A stretch of DNA of 62,452 nt from Candidatus Sabulitectum sp. Its GTDB lineage: Bacteria; Fermentibacterota; Fermentibacteria; Fermentibacterales; JCC-6. The stretch lies in the NCBI GenBank assembly GCA_023139045.1, contig JAGLOJ010000098.1:1-62452 (forward strand), in the 5' to 3' direction. Of this stretch, positions 31,611-40,934 are shown piece after piece. Position numbers and translations under genes: made by a program. The notes under the pieces were generated by a model. That model did not search any database. It worked only from the letters and a program-made list of their open reading frames with translations, and was not told the DNA's origin. Positions within the stretch are counted from its first letter, which is position 1, and each line of letters opens with the position of its first letter.

Positions 31611-33595
31611 TGGCAAGAGACAGTGTAGTAAAGGCTGAGATCCTCTGCCACTCCTCAAAGAAGGCGGATGTTCTTGCAACCCTTGAACAGACTGGCAGTA
31701 TTCACCTTATAGATATGTCGGCAGTTGAAGATGCTCCCTTTTCCAGAGTTGAAGAGGCTGACCGTTCATTCCTTCACACTCTTACAACATCTCTGGAAAA
31801 AATAATTCCTTTTCTTCAGGACAGAAGTTCCTTAAAAAAGCGGGTAGCAATTCCGGCAATGACCGTGGATGAACTGTCCAGCATGATCCACCATGGTGAA
31901 ATAGAGAAAATTGCACTGAATGCTGCTGAAATATCCGATGAGTTGATTCATCTTGGTTCCAATGTTGAGGAAATTCAGCGTAAGATTGATTTTGTTCAGG
32001 AGTGGACAGATTTTCCTCTGCGGTTTGATCAAATCGGCAGTGACGGTGTATTCACCATCAAAGCCGGCCAGGTAGCACCCAGGGAGGGGTTTCTTCCACT
32101 GGAGAAACTCGAGCGGGAAGTTGATCTGTTTCACGTGGTAGAGCTGTCAGACGACAAAGCGGTGGTGGTATGGCACAACAGTTGTGACCATGAAATCGCT
32201 ACAGGTTTGACAGAAGCCGGTTTTGTAACATCTGATTTTACCGGCTTTGTTTTGACTCCTCAGGAGGAGCTGAAAATACTTGATTCATCTCTCGCAGTTG
32301 TCCGGAACAGAATCAACCTGCTCTCCTCCGAGGCTGACCTTATGGTTTTGAAGCTCCCTGAGCTGAAAACCCTTTCCGACGCTGTGGGGCTTCAGGTTCT
32401 CCATCAGGAAGCGGCAACATCAGGAAGAGCCAGTGTTTCAGCTCTTCTGCTGCATTTGTGGATAAGGGAAGAGGAAGTTTCCAACTTGAAGGCGAACCTG
32501 GAAAAACTGGGGGAAGTTGATGTATCTCTGTTAGAGCCCGGCGAAGAAGAGGTACCTCCTGTTTTCCTTACCGAGAGCGCAACACTTGATCCTTACCTGA
32601 TGCTCACGGATATGTATGGCAGACCCGAAGGAGCTGACCCGGATCCAACTCCGCTCATGGCACCGTTCTATGTTGTGTTTTTTGGAATCTGCATAGGTGA
32701 CGCAGGATATGGACTGGCCCTTGCTGCCGGTTCAGCCCTCGGATGGTACCTCACAAAGAAGAAGCAGGGCAATACAAGACTTTTCGGGTTGATGTTTCAG
32801 GGCGGGCTGGCAAGTATTTTCTGGGGATTCCTTCTGGGCGGCTGGTTTGGAATGCCATTTGATACCCTTCCCAGGCTCCTGCAGAACGCTGCAATGCCGT
32901 TGAACAAACTTGTTCCCGGTTACACGCGGGGGGTTTCTGATGGCTTTGCTCTTTCCCAGCAATTTCTTTACCTGACCCTTGGGTTCGGACTTGTGCAACT
33001 TGCCTGGGGGATTATTGCAAATCTGCAGAAGCGTCTTCGTGCGGGCGAGGGTATTTCAGCAGTGATTGATCAGACCGGGTGGATGCTCGCTCTTCTGGGT
33101 CTTTTTCCATGGCTCTTCAATCATTATCTGCTTGATGGAGCACTCTATCCTCTTTCCGGAATAGGAGATACCGTATTTCTGACCATGCTTGCCGTTGGAA
33201 CGGTTCTTATTTTCATAATGGGAGGAAAAGAGGCTGAGGGCATTGGTGGAAAAGCAGGTCTTGGAGCCTATGCCTGTTACGGAATTGTGAACCTTCTGGG
33301 TGATGTACTGAGTTACTCCAGACTGTTCGCCCTTGCTCTTTCAAGCGCGATAATAGCGTCAGTGATCAATCAGATAGCGGAAATGCTCAGAGGCGTTCCT
33401 GTGATCGGAATCGTACTCACTGTGCTGGTTCTTGTGGCCGGTCATCTGTTTAATCTTGGAATGGCAGCACTGAGCGGTTTCATTCACACAGCTCGTCTGC
33501 AGTTCGTAGAGTTCTTCAGCAAGTTCTACGATGGAACAGGAGTATCATTCAAGGTATTTCGTTACGAACCTAGATATATTAGAATAAAAAGATAG
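31610..33595 (+). CDS. V/A-type ATP synthase subunit I (a-subunit)
   Basis: A 661-residue stator subunit. The N-terminal half is a soluble arm; the C-terminal half (from about residue 345) has seven or eight membrane spans, including FGICIGDAGYGLAL and LSYSRLFALALSSAIIASVIN. The essential arginine of the ion path is expected in GFIHTARLQFVEFFSKFY near the end. It sits between the stalk and c-ring genes in the usual V/A-ATPase order. Confidence 0.93.
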   Translation: MARDSVVKAEILCHSSKKADVLATLEQTGSIHLIDMSAVEDAPFSRVEEADRSFLHTLTTSLEKIIPFLQDRSSLKKRVAIPAMTVDELSSMIHHGEIEKIALNAAEISDELIHLGSNVEEIQRKIDFVQEWTDFPLRFDQIGSDGVFTIKAGQVAPREGFLPLEKLEREVDLFHVVELSDDKAVVVWHNSCDHEIATGLTEAGFVTSDFTGFVLTPQEELKILDSSLAVVRNRINLLSSEADLMVLKLPELKTLSDAVGLQVLHQEAATSGRASVSALLLHLWIREEEVSNLKANLEKLGEVDVSLLEPGEEEVPPVFLTESATLDPYLMLTDMYGRPEGADPDPTPLMAPFYVVFFGICIGDAGYGLALAAGSALGWYLTKKKQGNTRLFGLMFQGGLASIFWGFLLGGWFGMPFDTLPRLLQNAAMPLNKLVPGYTRGVSDGFALSQQFLYLTLGFGLVQLAWGIIANLQKRLRAGEGISAVIDQTGWMLALLGLFPWLFNHYLLDGALYPLSGIGDTVFLTMLAVGTVLIFIMGGKEAEGIGGKAGLGAYACYGIVNLLGDVLSYSRLFALALSSAIIASVINQIAEMLRGVPVIGIVLTVLVLVAGHLFNLGMAALSGFIHTARLQFVEFFSKFYDGTGVSFKVFRYEPRYIRIKR

Positions 33596-33632
33596 TTATA
33601 CGGTATAGAAACAAAAACAAGGAGGAAATGAA

Positions 33633-34094
33633 TTGAATTATTTAGTTGCGTATCTGGGTGTTGCCCTTGCCTGTGCACTCGCCGGAATAGGAAGTGCAGT
33701 TGGAGTAGGTATTGCCGCACAGGCAAGCACGGGCGTGATGAGCGTTGACCCGAAAAAATTCGGAAAACTTCTTCTTCTCACTGCTCTTCCGGGAACCCAG
33801 GGCATCTACGGATTCGTTATTGCCTTCCTTCTTCTTCAGAAGATTGCCCTGTTCACCGGCGACAGCCCTCTTACGATGGTAGTTGGCTGGAAGATTTTCG
33901 CGGCAGGCATGCCAATCGCTCTTGCCGGCCTTATGTCGGGAATTCATCAGGGAAAAGTTTGTGCCGGTGGAGCAATGATGACAGCCAAGCAGCCTGATGA
34001 TAGTGCCAAGGCTCTTATTCTTGCTGTGTTCGTTGAGTTTTATGCCATTCTCGGATTCCTGGTTTCCTTCCTCATGCTGGGTCAGATAGGTTAG
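33633..34094 (+). CDS. V/A-type ATP synthase subunit K (c-ring), Na+-type
   Basis: A 153-residue c-subunit with two hairpins (four spans). The ion-site residues match the pattern of the Na+-pumping Enterococcus hirae NtpK: LPGTQG gives T55 and Q56, HQGK gives Q106, and VEFYAILG gives the carboxylate E135. Only the second hairpin has a carboxylate, as in NtpK. This predicts sodium coupling. The start is TTG at 33633, seven bases after AAGGAGG; an ATG at 33628 is out of frame and meets a stop at once. Confidence 0.92.
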   Translation: MNYLVAYLGVALACALAGIGSAVGVGIAAQASTGVMSVDPKKFGKLLLLTALPGTQGIYGFVIAFLLLQKIALFTGDSPLTMVVGWKIFAAGMPIALAGLMSGIHQGKVCAGGAMMTAKQPDDSAKALILAVFVEFYAILGFLVSFLMLGQIG

Positions 34095-34104
34095 AGGGGC
34101 AGCT

Positions 34105-34692
34105 ATGTCACTTCAAGCCATACTGGCGAAGATCGATAATGATGCGAATAAACAGGCAGATGACATTATTCAGTCTGCCAGGGATGAGCAGAAGGAAGCC
34201 CTTCATGTGGTGAAATCCCGTATAAAGGAGAGACACCACAGGGACGCAGAGAGAATAAGGAACAAAACAGAGGCAAATGCCAGACAGATGAGAAGCCATG
34301 TTCGTCGTGAGATGGAAAAAGCTCTGCTCAGTCACCGTAGAAAAATCGTTGACCGTGTTATATCAGATTCGGTCAAAAAGGTCGCTTCTGTTCCGGATTA
34401 CCTTGACCTCATGAGTACTCTTCTAAAGGGATGTGATCTTCAGGGGACTGTTGAGATTGTTATTTGTGCCAACGATACAGACCGAATTACCTCAGATTTT
34501 CTGAAGAAGCATTCCACCGGCAAGCGTCAATTCGTTCTAGCTGAAGAAAACCATACTGACCACGGTGGAATCCTCATGCGTTCCGGCGCTATCAGCTTGA
34601 ATGCCACCCTGTCTATGATTTCCGAGCTCAACCATGATTCCATGGTGATGGAGCTTTCGCGGCTTCTGCCGCTGGAGGGTCAGGTGGAGTAA
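34105..34692 (+). CDS. V/A-type ATP synthase subunit E
   Basis: A 195-residue peripheral stalk subunit: a long charged N-terminal coiled coil (residues 10-95) and a C-terminal globular part with HTDHGGILMRSGAISLNATL, the signature of subunit E. It pairs with the G/H subunit to join the head to subunit I. It lies ten bases after the c-subunit gene. Confidence 0.88.
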   Translation: MSLQAILAKIDNDANKQADDIIQSARDEQKEALHVVKSRIKERHHRDAERIRNKTEANARQMRSHVRREMEKALLSHRRKIVDRVISDSVKKVASVPDYLDLMSTLLKGCDLQGTVEIVICANDTDRITSDFLKKHSTGKRQFVLAEENHTDHGGILMRSGAISLNATLSMISELNHDSMVMELSRLLPLEGQVE

Positions 34693-34694
34693 CA

Positions 34695-35669
34695 GTGTCA
34701 GGCAGTTCTTATGCATATGCCAGCGGTAGGGTCAGCGGGTTGGAGGAATCTCTTCTCACAGAGAGAGTCTGGAACCAGCTTATTACCGCTGAGGACAGAG
34801 ACGAGGTGTTGAGAATTCTGGGAGAATCCTGGTACGGTACTCTCCTTCAGGCAGAGGATGATCTTGATGGAGCCTTAAGAAGTGCGGTCTGCCGCGCAGA
34901 AGAGGAGCTTGCAGAACTTTCAAACGACAGGGTATTCACTCAGGGTATTCTCCTCAGGCGAGATGTCAGAAATGCAAGGTATCTCTGGAAAAATCTTGCA
35001 GCCGGAGGCGAAGGCGACGTTGAGGTTGAACCCTCTGGAATGATTCCCGTGGAAGACATAAGAAGAGTCTGGGGCGACAGCAATGTTGTTGATGTTCTGC
35101 CGATTCTTTTCCGGGAGTCACTTGAGGAGATTCAGGCTCTTCACTCTCCATCTGCTGTCGGACTTGACTCTGTTCTTGACAGACTTGCAGCAAGAGTGGA
35201 ATCCGACAATCTGGGAAAACTGGAAGAGCCTGTTGGAAGCCTGCCCAAAGTTAAAATTGAATTGAGAAATTTTCTTGCAGCCGCCCGGTGCATCGCTGAA
35301 GAATTAGCACCTGCAGCAGTTGAGGAAATGATGCTGGATGGCGGGTATCACACCCCATCAGATATAGCTGAAGCAGTAAGGGTCAACAGACTCGCAGCTC
35401 TTCTCGGAGAAAAGGCAGGTTTTGAAGAGGTCGCAGCAGCTCTTGATCAGGGGCTGGAATCGGGATCTTTTCTTGCATTTCAGAGGGAGAGCGACCGGAT
35501 AACATTAGATATACTGGAAAGAGCTTCCGGTAGAATGTTCAGTCCGGGACCTCTTGCTGCTTATGTTCTTCGAAGGGAGCTTGAAGCTTCCCATTTGAAA
35601 ATGATAGCAGCCGGCAAGGCTGCCGGTTTTGACTCCAGGCGCTTGAGCGCCAGAGTTCCCAGAGGATAG
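34695..35669 (+). CDS. V/A-type ATP synthase subunit C
   Basis: A 324-residue central-stalk socket that sits on the c-ring and docks subunits D and F (homologue of yeast subunit d). It begins with YAYASGRVSGLEESLL, typical of the family, and is helical throughout. The start is GTG two bases after subunit E ends. Gene order and length support the call. Confidence 0.87.
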   Translation: MSGSSYAYASGRVSGLEESLLTERVWNQLITAEDRDEVLRILGESWYGTLLQAEDDLDGALRSAVCRAEEELAELSNDRVFTQGILLRRDVRNARYLWKNLAAGGEGDVEVEPSGMIPVEDIRRVWGDSNVVDVLPILFRESLEEIQALHSPSAVGLDSVLDRLAARVESDNLGKLEEPVGSLPKVKIELRNFLAAARCIAEELAPAAVEEMMLDGGYHTPSDIAEAVRVNRLAALLGEKAGFEEVAAALDQGLESGSFLAFQRESDRITLDILERASGRMFSPGPLAAYVLRRELEASHLKMIAAGKAAGFDSRRLSARVPRG

Positions 35670-35677
35670 GAGGAAGC

Positions 35678-36010
35678 ATGGCGGAAAAGGGCAGAACAGC
35701 CTTCATTGGTGATGCAGATTCCGTGCTGGGTTTCCGGGCTCTTGGAGTGGAAACATATACGCCGGAGTCGGGATCTGAAGCTGTGAAAATCTTCAAATCC
35801 CTGGTGAAAGAAAAAGTATCAGTGATAATGATCACCGAGGACATGCTGGATCACCTGCAGAGTGAAGTAGATGAGGTTGTCAGTATGCCAATTCCTGCCG
35901 TTGTGGTTTTACCCGGAGTCTCCGGATCGAAGCACAGAGGAGAGGACACGATCAGAAACCTGATCATCAGAGCCGTGGGCGTTGACCTGATGGCGGAGGA
36001 TGAACAGTGA
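35678..36010 (+). CDS. V/A-type ATP synthase subunit F
   Basis: A 110-residue central-stalk subunit that binds subunit [18 protein letters not shown] at the start and VLPG in the later half match the family's Rossmann-like fold. ATG preceded by AGGAGG. The stop overlaps the upstream part of the subunit A region, only a few bases before the chosen A start. Confidence 0.9.
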   Translation: MAEKGRTAFIGDADSVLGFRALGVETYTPESGSEAVKIFKSLVKEKVSVIMITEDMLDHLQSEVDEVVSMPIPAVVVLPGVSGSKHRGEDTIRNLIIRAVGVDLMAEDEQ

Positions 36011-36023
36011 GTCGGAGGAAGCA

Positions 36024-37790
36024 ATGATACATGGCAGGATTGACAAGATAGCCGGCCCGCTGGTGGTTGCCACCGGAATGACAGAAGCAAGGATGTTCGA
36101 TGTGGTCTTTGTTTCGGATTATCGGCTGATCGGTGAAATTATAGAATTGAAGGGAGACAAGGCTTCGGTTCAGGTTTACGAAGAAACCGGAGGCCTGAAG
36201 CCGGGAGATCCTGTTTACCAGACAGGTCATCCTCTTTCCGTTCAGCTTGGACCGGGTCTGCTGACTTCAATTTATGATGGAATTCAGAGACCCCTGGATA
36301 AAGTGAGAGAGCAGGCTGGAGACTGGATCACAAGAGGAATCAACATCCCGGGACTTGACCATGACAAACTCTGGTCATTTACTCCCGAACTGAAAGCAGG
36401 AGAAAAAATTTCCGGCGGCGAGGTTATTGGCATCGTTCCGGAAACCGAACTAATCGATCACAGAATTATGGTGCCCCCGGGAATCAGCGGTGAAGTAACA
36501 TTTGTGATTGAAAAAGGAGACTATAACATCGAAACTGTGGTAGCAAAGGTTTTAACAGAAGCCGGAGAAACCACAGAGTTGAAAATGTATCAGGAGTGGC
36601 CCGTTCGCAAATCAAGACCGGTAACAACAAAACTTGCCCCGGAGGAGCCTCTTATTACCGGCCAGAGGGTTATTGATACCTTCTTCCCTGTGGGGAAGGG
36701 GGGAACGGCATGTGTTCCCGGGCCTTTCGGCAGCGGTAAGACCGTTATTCAGCATCAGCTTGCCAAGTGGGCAGATACAGAAATAGTAATTTATGTAGGA
36801 TGCGGAGAACGCGGCAACGAAATGACCGATGTTCTTCAGGAATTTCCGGAACTCAAGGATCCCAAGAGCGGGAAACCCCTGATCCTTAAAACCGTTCTTG
36901 TAGCCAACACCTCCAATATGCCCGTGGCTGCCCGTGAGGCAAGTGTGTACACCGGAATAACCATAGCCGAGTACTTCCGCGACATGGGTTACTCTGTTGC
37001 TCTCATGGCTGACTCTACCAGCCGCTGGGCTGAGGCCATGAGGGAGATGTCCGGAAGACTGGAAGAGATGCCCGGAGAAGAGGGATATCCCGCTTACCTG
37101 GGAACCCGCATCGCCGAGTTCTACGAAAGAGCCGGCAAGGTGCAGTGTCTCGGTGGGGAAAGAATAGGAGAGCTTACCGTAGTGGGAGCCGTGAGTCCTG
37201 CCGGTGGCGACTTGTCTGATCCTGTGGTTCAGTCAACACTCCGTGTGGTTAAGGTTTTCTGGAGCCTCCAGGCAGAGCTTGCCTACATGCGCCACTTCCC
37301 GGCGATCGGATGGCTTGACAGCTACAGTCTCTATACAAAGAACCTGAAGCCGTACTATGACAATGCCCTTGGTGCCGATTGGGTGCCAACTGTCAAGAAA
37401 GCGATGGCTCTGCTTCAGGACGAATCAAATCTTCTTGAGATCGCCCGACTGGTGGGAGCGGAGAGTCTGTCTCCTGAGGATCAGCTTATCCTCTTTACAT
37501 CCAGAAGTCTTCGGGAAGATTTTCTCCATCAGAATGCTTTCCATCCCATCGATACTTTTGCTTCCAGCAGGAAGCAGCAGCTCATGCTGAATACAATTCT
37601 GCATACCTACGATGAGATGACCAGAGCTATCGAAGCAGATGTGCATCCCCGTGTCATCTTCGATTTCCCGTTGTCAGAAGACATAGCGAAAATGCGCTAC
37701 CTTCCTGAAGAAGAAATAGAACAGATCAAAGATCTGCAGAAAACAATCACCGCAGCTGTTAACAAAAAAATGCAGCTTGAAAACACCTAG
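36024..37790 (+). CDS. V/A-type ATP synthase subunit A (catalytic)
   Basis: A 588-residue catalytic subunit. The P-loop GPFGSGKT is at residues 233-240, followed by [16 protein letters not shown] with the catalytic glutamate region, and [27 protein letters not shown]. The long non-homologous region of V/A-type A subunits is present, unlike F-type beta. I chose the ATG at 36024 behind GGAGGA rather than 36000, which overlaps subunit F. Confidence 0.96.
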   Translation: MIHGRIDKIAGPLVVATGMTEARMFDVVFVSDYRLIGEIIELKGDKASVQVYEETGGLKPGDPVYQTGHPLSVQLGPGLLTSIYDGIQRPLDKVREQAGDWITRGINIPGLDHDKLWSFTPELKAGEKISGGEVIGIVPETELIDHRIMVPPGISGEVTFVIEKGDYNIETVVAKVLTEAGETTELKMYQEWPVRKSRPVTTKLAPEEPLITGQRVIDTFFPVGKGGTACVPGPFGSGKTVIQHQLAKWADTEIVIYVGCGERGNEMTDVLQEFPELKDPKSGKPLILKTVLVANTSNMPVAAREASVYTGITIAEYFRDMGYSVALMADSTSRWAEAMREMSGRLEEMPGEEGYPAYLGTRIAEFYERAGKVQCLGGERIGELTVVGAVSPAGGDLSDPVVQSTLRVVKVFWSLQAELAYMRHFPAIGWLDSYSLYTKNLKPYYDNALGADWVPTVKKAMALLQDESNLLEIARLVGAESLSPEDQLILFTSRSLREDFLHQNAFHPIDTFASSRKQQLMLNTILHTYDEMTRAIEADVHPRVIFDFPLSEDIAKMRYLPEEEIEQIKDLQKTITAAVNKKMQLENT

Positions 37791-37806
37791 AAAAGGAGGT
37801 TGAGAA

Positions 37807-39198
37807 ATGATACGGGAGTATAAAACGACCGTGGAGATATCCGGCCCCCTGATGCTGGTGGACCGGGTTACGGATGTCAGTTTCGAGGAACTCGTTGAGA
37901 TTGAGCTTTCCAGCGGAGAGCTTCGCCACGGCAAGGTTCTTGAAATTGACAGCAGAAGAGCCCTTGTTCAGCTATTTGAGGGTTCCAGCGGTACCGCTCT
38001 TGAAACGAGCAAGATTCGCTTTCTGGGTAAGGGAGTTGAGCTGGGTGTCTCCACGGAGATGCTGGGCAGAGTTTTCGATGGACAGGGTCGTCCCAGACCC
38101 CCATTCGATAACGATCCCCCCATTGTTCCCGAGAAGATGAACAACATCAACGGAGCTCCTATCAATCCCTACGCAAGAGATTATCCTGCCGAATTCATCC
38201 AGACCGGTTTCAGTTCCATTGATGGCATCAACACTCTGGTCAGAGGGCAGAAGCTTCCCATCTTCAGTGCCAATGGTCTGCCTCACAGTGCTGTGGCAGC
38301 TCAAATCGCCAGGCAGGCCAAGGTAAAGGGAGGCGAAGGTAACTTCGCGGTCGTCTTTGCTGCCATGGGAATTACCTTTGAGGAAGCCGATTACTTCATC
38401 AAGGATTTCAGAGCCACAGGTGCCATGGACAGAGCTGTTGTTTTCCTTAACCTTGCAGATGATCCCGCTATTGAAAGGATCAGTACACCAAGAATGGCCC
38501 TTACTGCAGCGGAGTACCTTGCCTATGAGAAGGATATGCACATTCTGGTTATCATGACAGACATGACAAACTACTGTGATGCTCTTCGCGAGATAAGTGC
38601 CGCAAGGCGTGAAGTTCCCGGTCGCAGAGGTTACCCCGGTTACCTTTACACGGATCTAGCATCACTCTATGAGCGTGCCGGTAGAATTAAGGGCAGGAAG
38701 GGTTCAATAACCCAGATTCCCATTCTGACCATGCCCGAGGATGACAAGACTCATCCGATCCCGGATCTTACCGGTTACATCACAGAGGGTCAGCTTATTC
38801 TTAACAGAGAGCTTCACAAGAAGGGTATCTACCCGCCTATGGATGTGATGGAATCCCTCAGTCGCTTGAAGGATAAGGGAATCGGAACCGGTAAAACCAG
38901 AGGGGATCACGCTGATCTCTTCAACCAGCTCATGGCGGCATACTCTGCCGGTAAGAACGCCAGAGAGCTTTCAGTAATTCTCGGAGTGGCGGCACTCAGC
39001 GAGATTGACAAGAAGTATCTGCATTTTGCTTCAGAGTACGAGAAGCGCTATATCAGTCAGGATGAGCACGAGGACAGAAGTATCCTTGAAACTCTTGATC
39101 TTGGATGGGAGCTTCTCAAACTGCTTCCAAGAACAGAAATGAAGCGTATTCGTCCGGAGAACCTGGACAAATACTGGCCAGTTAAAGAGCAAGACTGA
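37807..39198 (+). CDS. V/A-type ATP synthase subunit B
   Basis: A 463-residue non-catalytic nucleotide-binding subunit of the head. It has the usual degenerate P-loop region ([18 protein letters not shown]), and [23 protein letters not shown]. It follows subunit A after AAAGGAGG and overlaps subunit D by one base. Confidence 0.95.
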   Translation: MIREYKTTVEISGPLMLVDRVTDVSFEELVEIELSSGELRHGKVLEIDSRRALVQLFEGSSGTALETSKIRFLGKGVELGVSTEMLGRVFDGQGRPRPPFDNDPPIVPEKMNNINGAPINPYARDYPAEFIQTGFSSIDGINTLVRGQKLPIFSANGLPHSAVAAQIARQAKVKGGEGNFAVVFAAMGITFEEADYFIKDFRATGAMDRAVVFLNLADDPAIERISTPRMALTAAEYLAYEKDMHILVIMTDMTNYCDALREISAARREVPGRRGYPGYLYTDLASLYERAGRIKGRKGSITQIPILTMPEDDKTHPIPDLTGYITEGQLILNRELHKKGIYPPMDVMESLSRLKDKGIGTGKTRGDHADLFNQLMAAYSAGKNARELSVILGVAALSEIDKKYLHFASEYEKRYISQDEHEDRSILETLDLGWELLKLLPRTEMKRIRPENLDKYWPVKEQD

Positions 39199-39827
39199 TG
39201 GCCATTCAAGTAAAAGCAACCAGGATGGAGATGCTTCAGCTTAAGAAGCGTCTCAAGCTGGCACAGAAAGGTCACAAGCTTTTAAAAGACAAGCTTGATG
39301 AGCTCATGCGCCAGTTCAAAATCCTGATCGGGCATTATGAGGGGGCAAGGGCAAAGCTGGAGAAACAGCTTGAAGTTGCATACGGAGAGTTTCTCTTTGC
39401 CAGGGCAGCCATGAAGGAAGAGGGACTTCTTGATGCTCTTCGTTATCCGGGAGCCAGGGCTGTTGTTGAATCATCAACAAGAAGAGTAATGAACCTTACC
39501 CTTCCGGTCTTCAAGGTTTCCATTGAAGGAAAAGTTCGGAATTATGGAATGTATGATACTCCTCCTGAACTTGATGAAGCCCTTGAGGTTTACAAGAAAG
39601 TTCTACCGGAGATCATCCACCTTGCAGAACAGGAGAAGGCGATTATCCTCATTGCCCAGGAGATCGACAGCACCCGGCGCAGAGTGAATTCACTGGAGTA
39701 CGTGATGATTCCTGAAATCAAACAGGCAATCAGATACATTCGTCTCAAACTTGATGAAATGGAGAGGGGTAACACAACCCGTCTCATGAAGGTCAAGGAG
39801 ATGGTTGAAGCCAACCGGGCTTACTGA
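39198..39827 (+). CDS. V/A-type ATP synthase subunit D
   Basis: A 209-residue central rotor shaft. The N-terminal and C-terminal coiled coils (KATRMEMLQLKKRLKLAQKG and RRVNSLEYVMIPEIKQAIRYI) match the family exactly. It is the last gene of the nine-gene operon and is followed by a strong terminator hairpin. Confidence 0.95.
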   Translation: MAIQVKATRMEMLQLKKRLKLAQKGHKLLKDKLDELMRQFKILIGHYEGARAKLEKQLEVAYGEFLFARAAMKEEGLLDALRYPGARAVVESSTRRVMNLTLPVFKVSIEGKVRNYGMYDTPPELDEALEVYKKVLPEIIHLAEQEKAIILIAQEIDSTRRRVNSLEYVMIPEIKQAIRYIRLKLDEMERGNTTRLMKVKEMVEANRAY

Positions 39828-39844
39828 GCAGGGTAATTTTCGGA

Positions 39845-39880
39845 AAAGAAACAGGAATCTTAAGGGGTTCCTGTTTCTTT
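39845..39880 (+). terminator. Terminator of the V/A-ATPase operon
   Basis: A perfect 13-bp stem (AAAGAAACAGGAA with TTCCTGTTTCTTT) with a ten-base loop lies 18 bases after the subunit D stop. The stem ends in TTTCTTT, which supplies the U-rich tail. Confidence 0.85.
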
Positions 39881-40022
39881 ACGCACTGCAAAGGCTCTGT
39901 TCCCAGCGCTCTCTCCTTTCCCGAGCAGACAAAAGCGCTGTTCTTCTCCGTTTATCCAGCACAACATGTTCACCTTGAACAACCCTTTATCTCAAGCATA
40001 ATGAAATGCAGGTCGGAGGTTA

Positions 40023-40862
40023 TCAAAGAGAGTTAAGCAGTTTCATCAGAGCAACTGTTCCAGGATCGTCTACTCCATAATTAATCCAGAGCCTGTCCAG
40101 CTCTGCCTTAACCTCCCCAAGAGTTGGTTTTTCTCCGAACATCAAGGTAATCCTGTACAGCATTGCTTTGTTTAAATAGCCCTGGTAAATGCAGGGGGCA
40201 ATAAACGGGTTTTTGCTCCAGACGGCCTGATGCACATAGGCTTCACCTTCAGACAGAATGGATATCAGGTATTCAACTCCATCAACAAGTACAACAAGCC
40301 AGTCTCCGGGCCAGTCGAGTTTGCAGCTTCTGATGATATCACATCCCTTGAAGGTGGAATCTTCATCATGACAATGAAGAAGAACAGTAACCCCTCGGGC
40401 TGCCGCCGCTTCAATTGATTCCCGGAGTTTTCCCATTGGAAGGGCATCAGCATCCAGCAGAAGATTCGATTCAGCAGAAGCTATCATTGCTGAAGCTTTG
40501 GCGTATACCTGGCGAACATTGGAAAGGCGGTAAACGCCCTCTTCCGGCGGAGTAGCAGACATACTGTGCAGTTCTTTCTTCAGCATTTCACCGGTGTATT
40601 TGAGGCCGTAAACCTGTTGTTCTATGTACTCCTCAATTGGAAGGGCAGAATACAGCCGGCTTTTCCCACTGTCATCAAGCAGAATAGCTCCTCTTGATTC
40701 AAGAGTTTCCAGAATCTTGTAGGTGTTTGGAACCGGTTTGCCAAGAGCCTTTGCCACTTTGTATCCCGTGCTGCCCGGTTCTCTGACAAGAGTCATATAG
40801 ACATCAGCCTCAATCCTGGAGAAACCTACCTTTTCCAGTAAATCAGCTATTTTTTTAGACAG
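40023..40862 (-). CDS. TrmB-family transcriptional regulator
   Basis: About 279 residues if read from the CTG at 40862. The N-terminal winged helix (IADLLEKVGFSRIEADVY, then VAKALGKPVPNTYKILETLESRGAI) and the C-terminal phospholipase-D-like sensor domain (SAESNLLLDADALPMGKLRESIEAAAARGVTV) are those of TrmB-type sugar-responsive regulators. Starting at the first ATG (40796) would cut off the first helices. GGAGGG at 40871-40876 precedes both the in-frame CTG and an out-of-frame ATG (40867) that leads into a run of seven A. Single-gene unit; ligand and targets unknown. Confidence 0.8.
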   Translation of the reverse strand: MSKKIADLLEKVGFSRIEADVYMTLVREPGSTGYKVAKALGKPVPNTYKILETLESRGAILLDDSGKSRLYSALPIEEYIEQQVYGLKYTGEMLKKELHSMSATPPEEGVYRLSNVRQVYAKASAMIASAESNLLLDADALPMGKLRESIEAAAARGVTVLLHCHDEDSTFKGCDIIRSCKLDWPGDWLVVLVDGVEYLISILSEGEAYVHQAVWSKNPFIAPCIYQGYLNKAMLYRITLMFGEKPTLGEVKAELDRLWINYGVDDPGTVALMKLLNSL

Positions 40863-40934
40863 AGCATTCTCCCTCCATTACCCACGGACAATACAGGATG
40901 CACCTCTCTGTTGTCCAGAACCATAACCATCTGT

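Noticed and set aside
32127-32142. A third parS-like sequence (TGTTTCACGTGGTAGA)
   Set aside because: Three mismatches, all in one half of the palindrome, inside the subunit I gene and 14 kb from dnaA; the half match can arise by chance in coding DNA.
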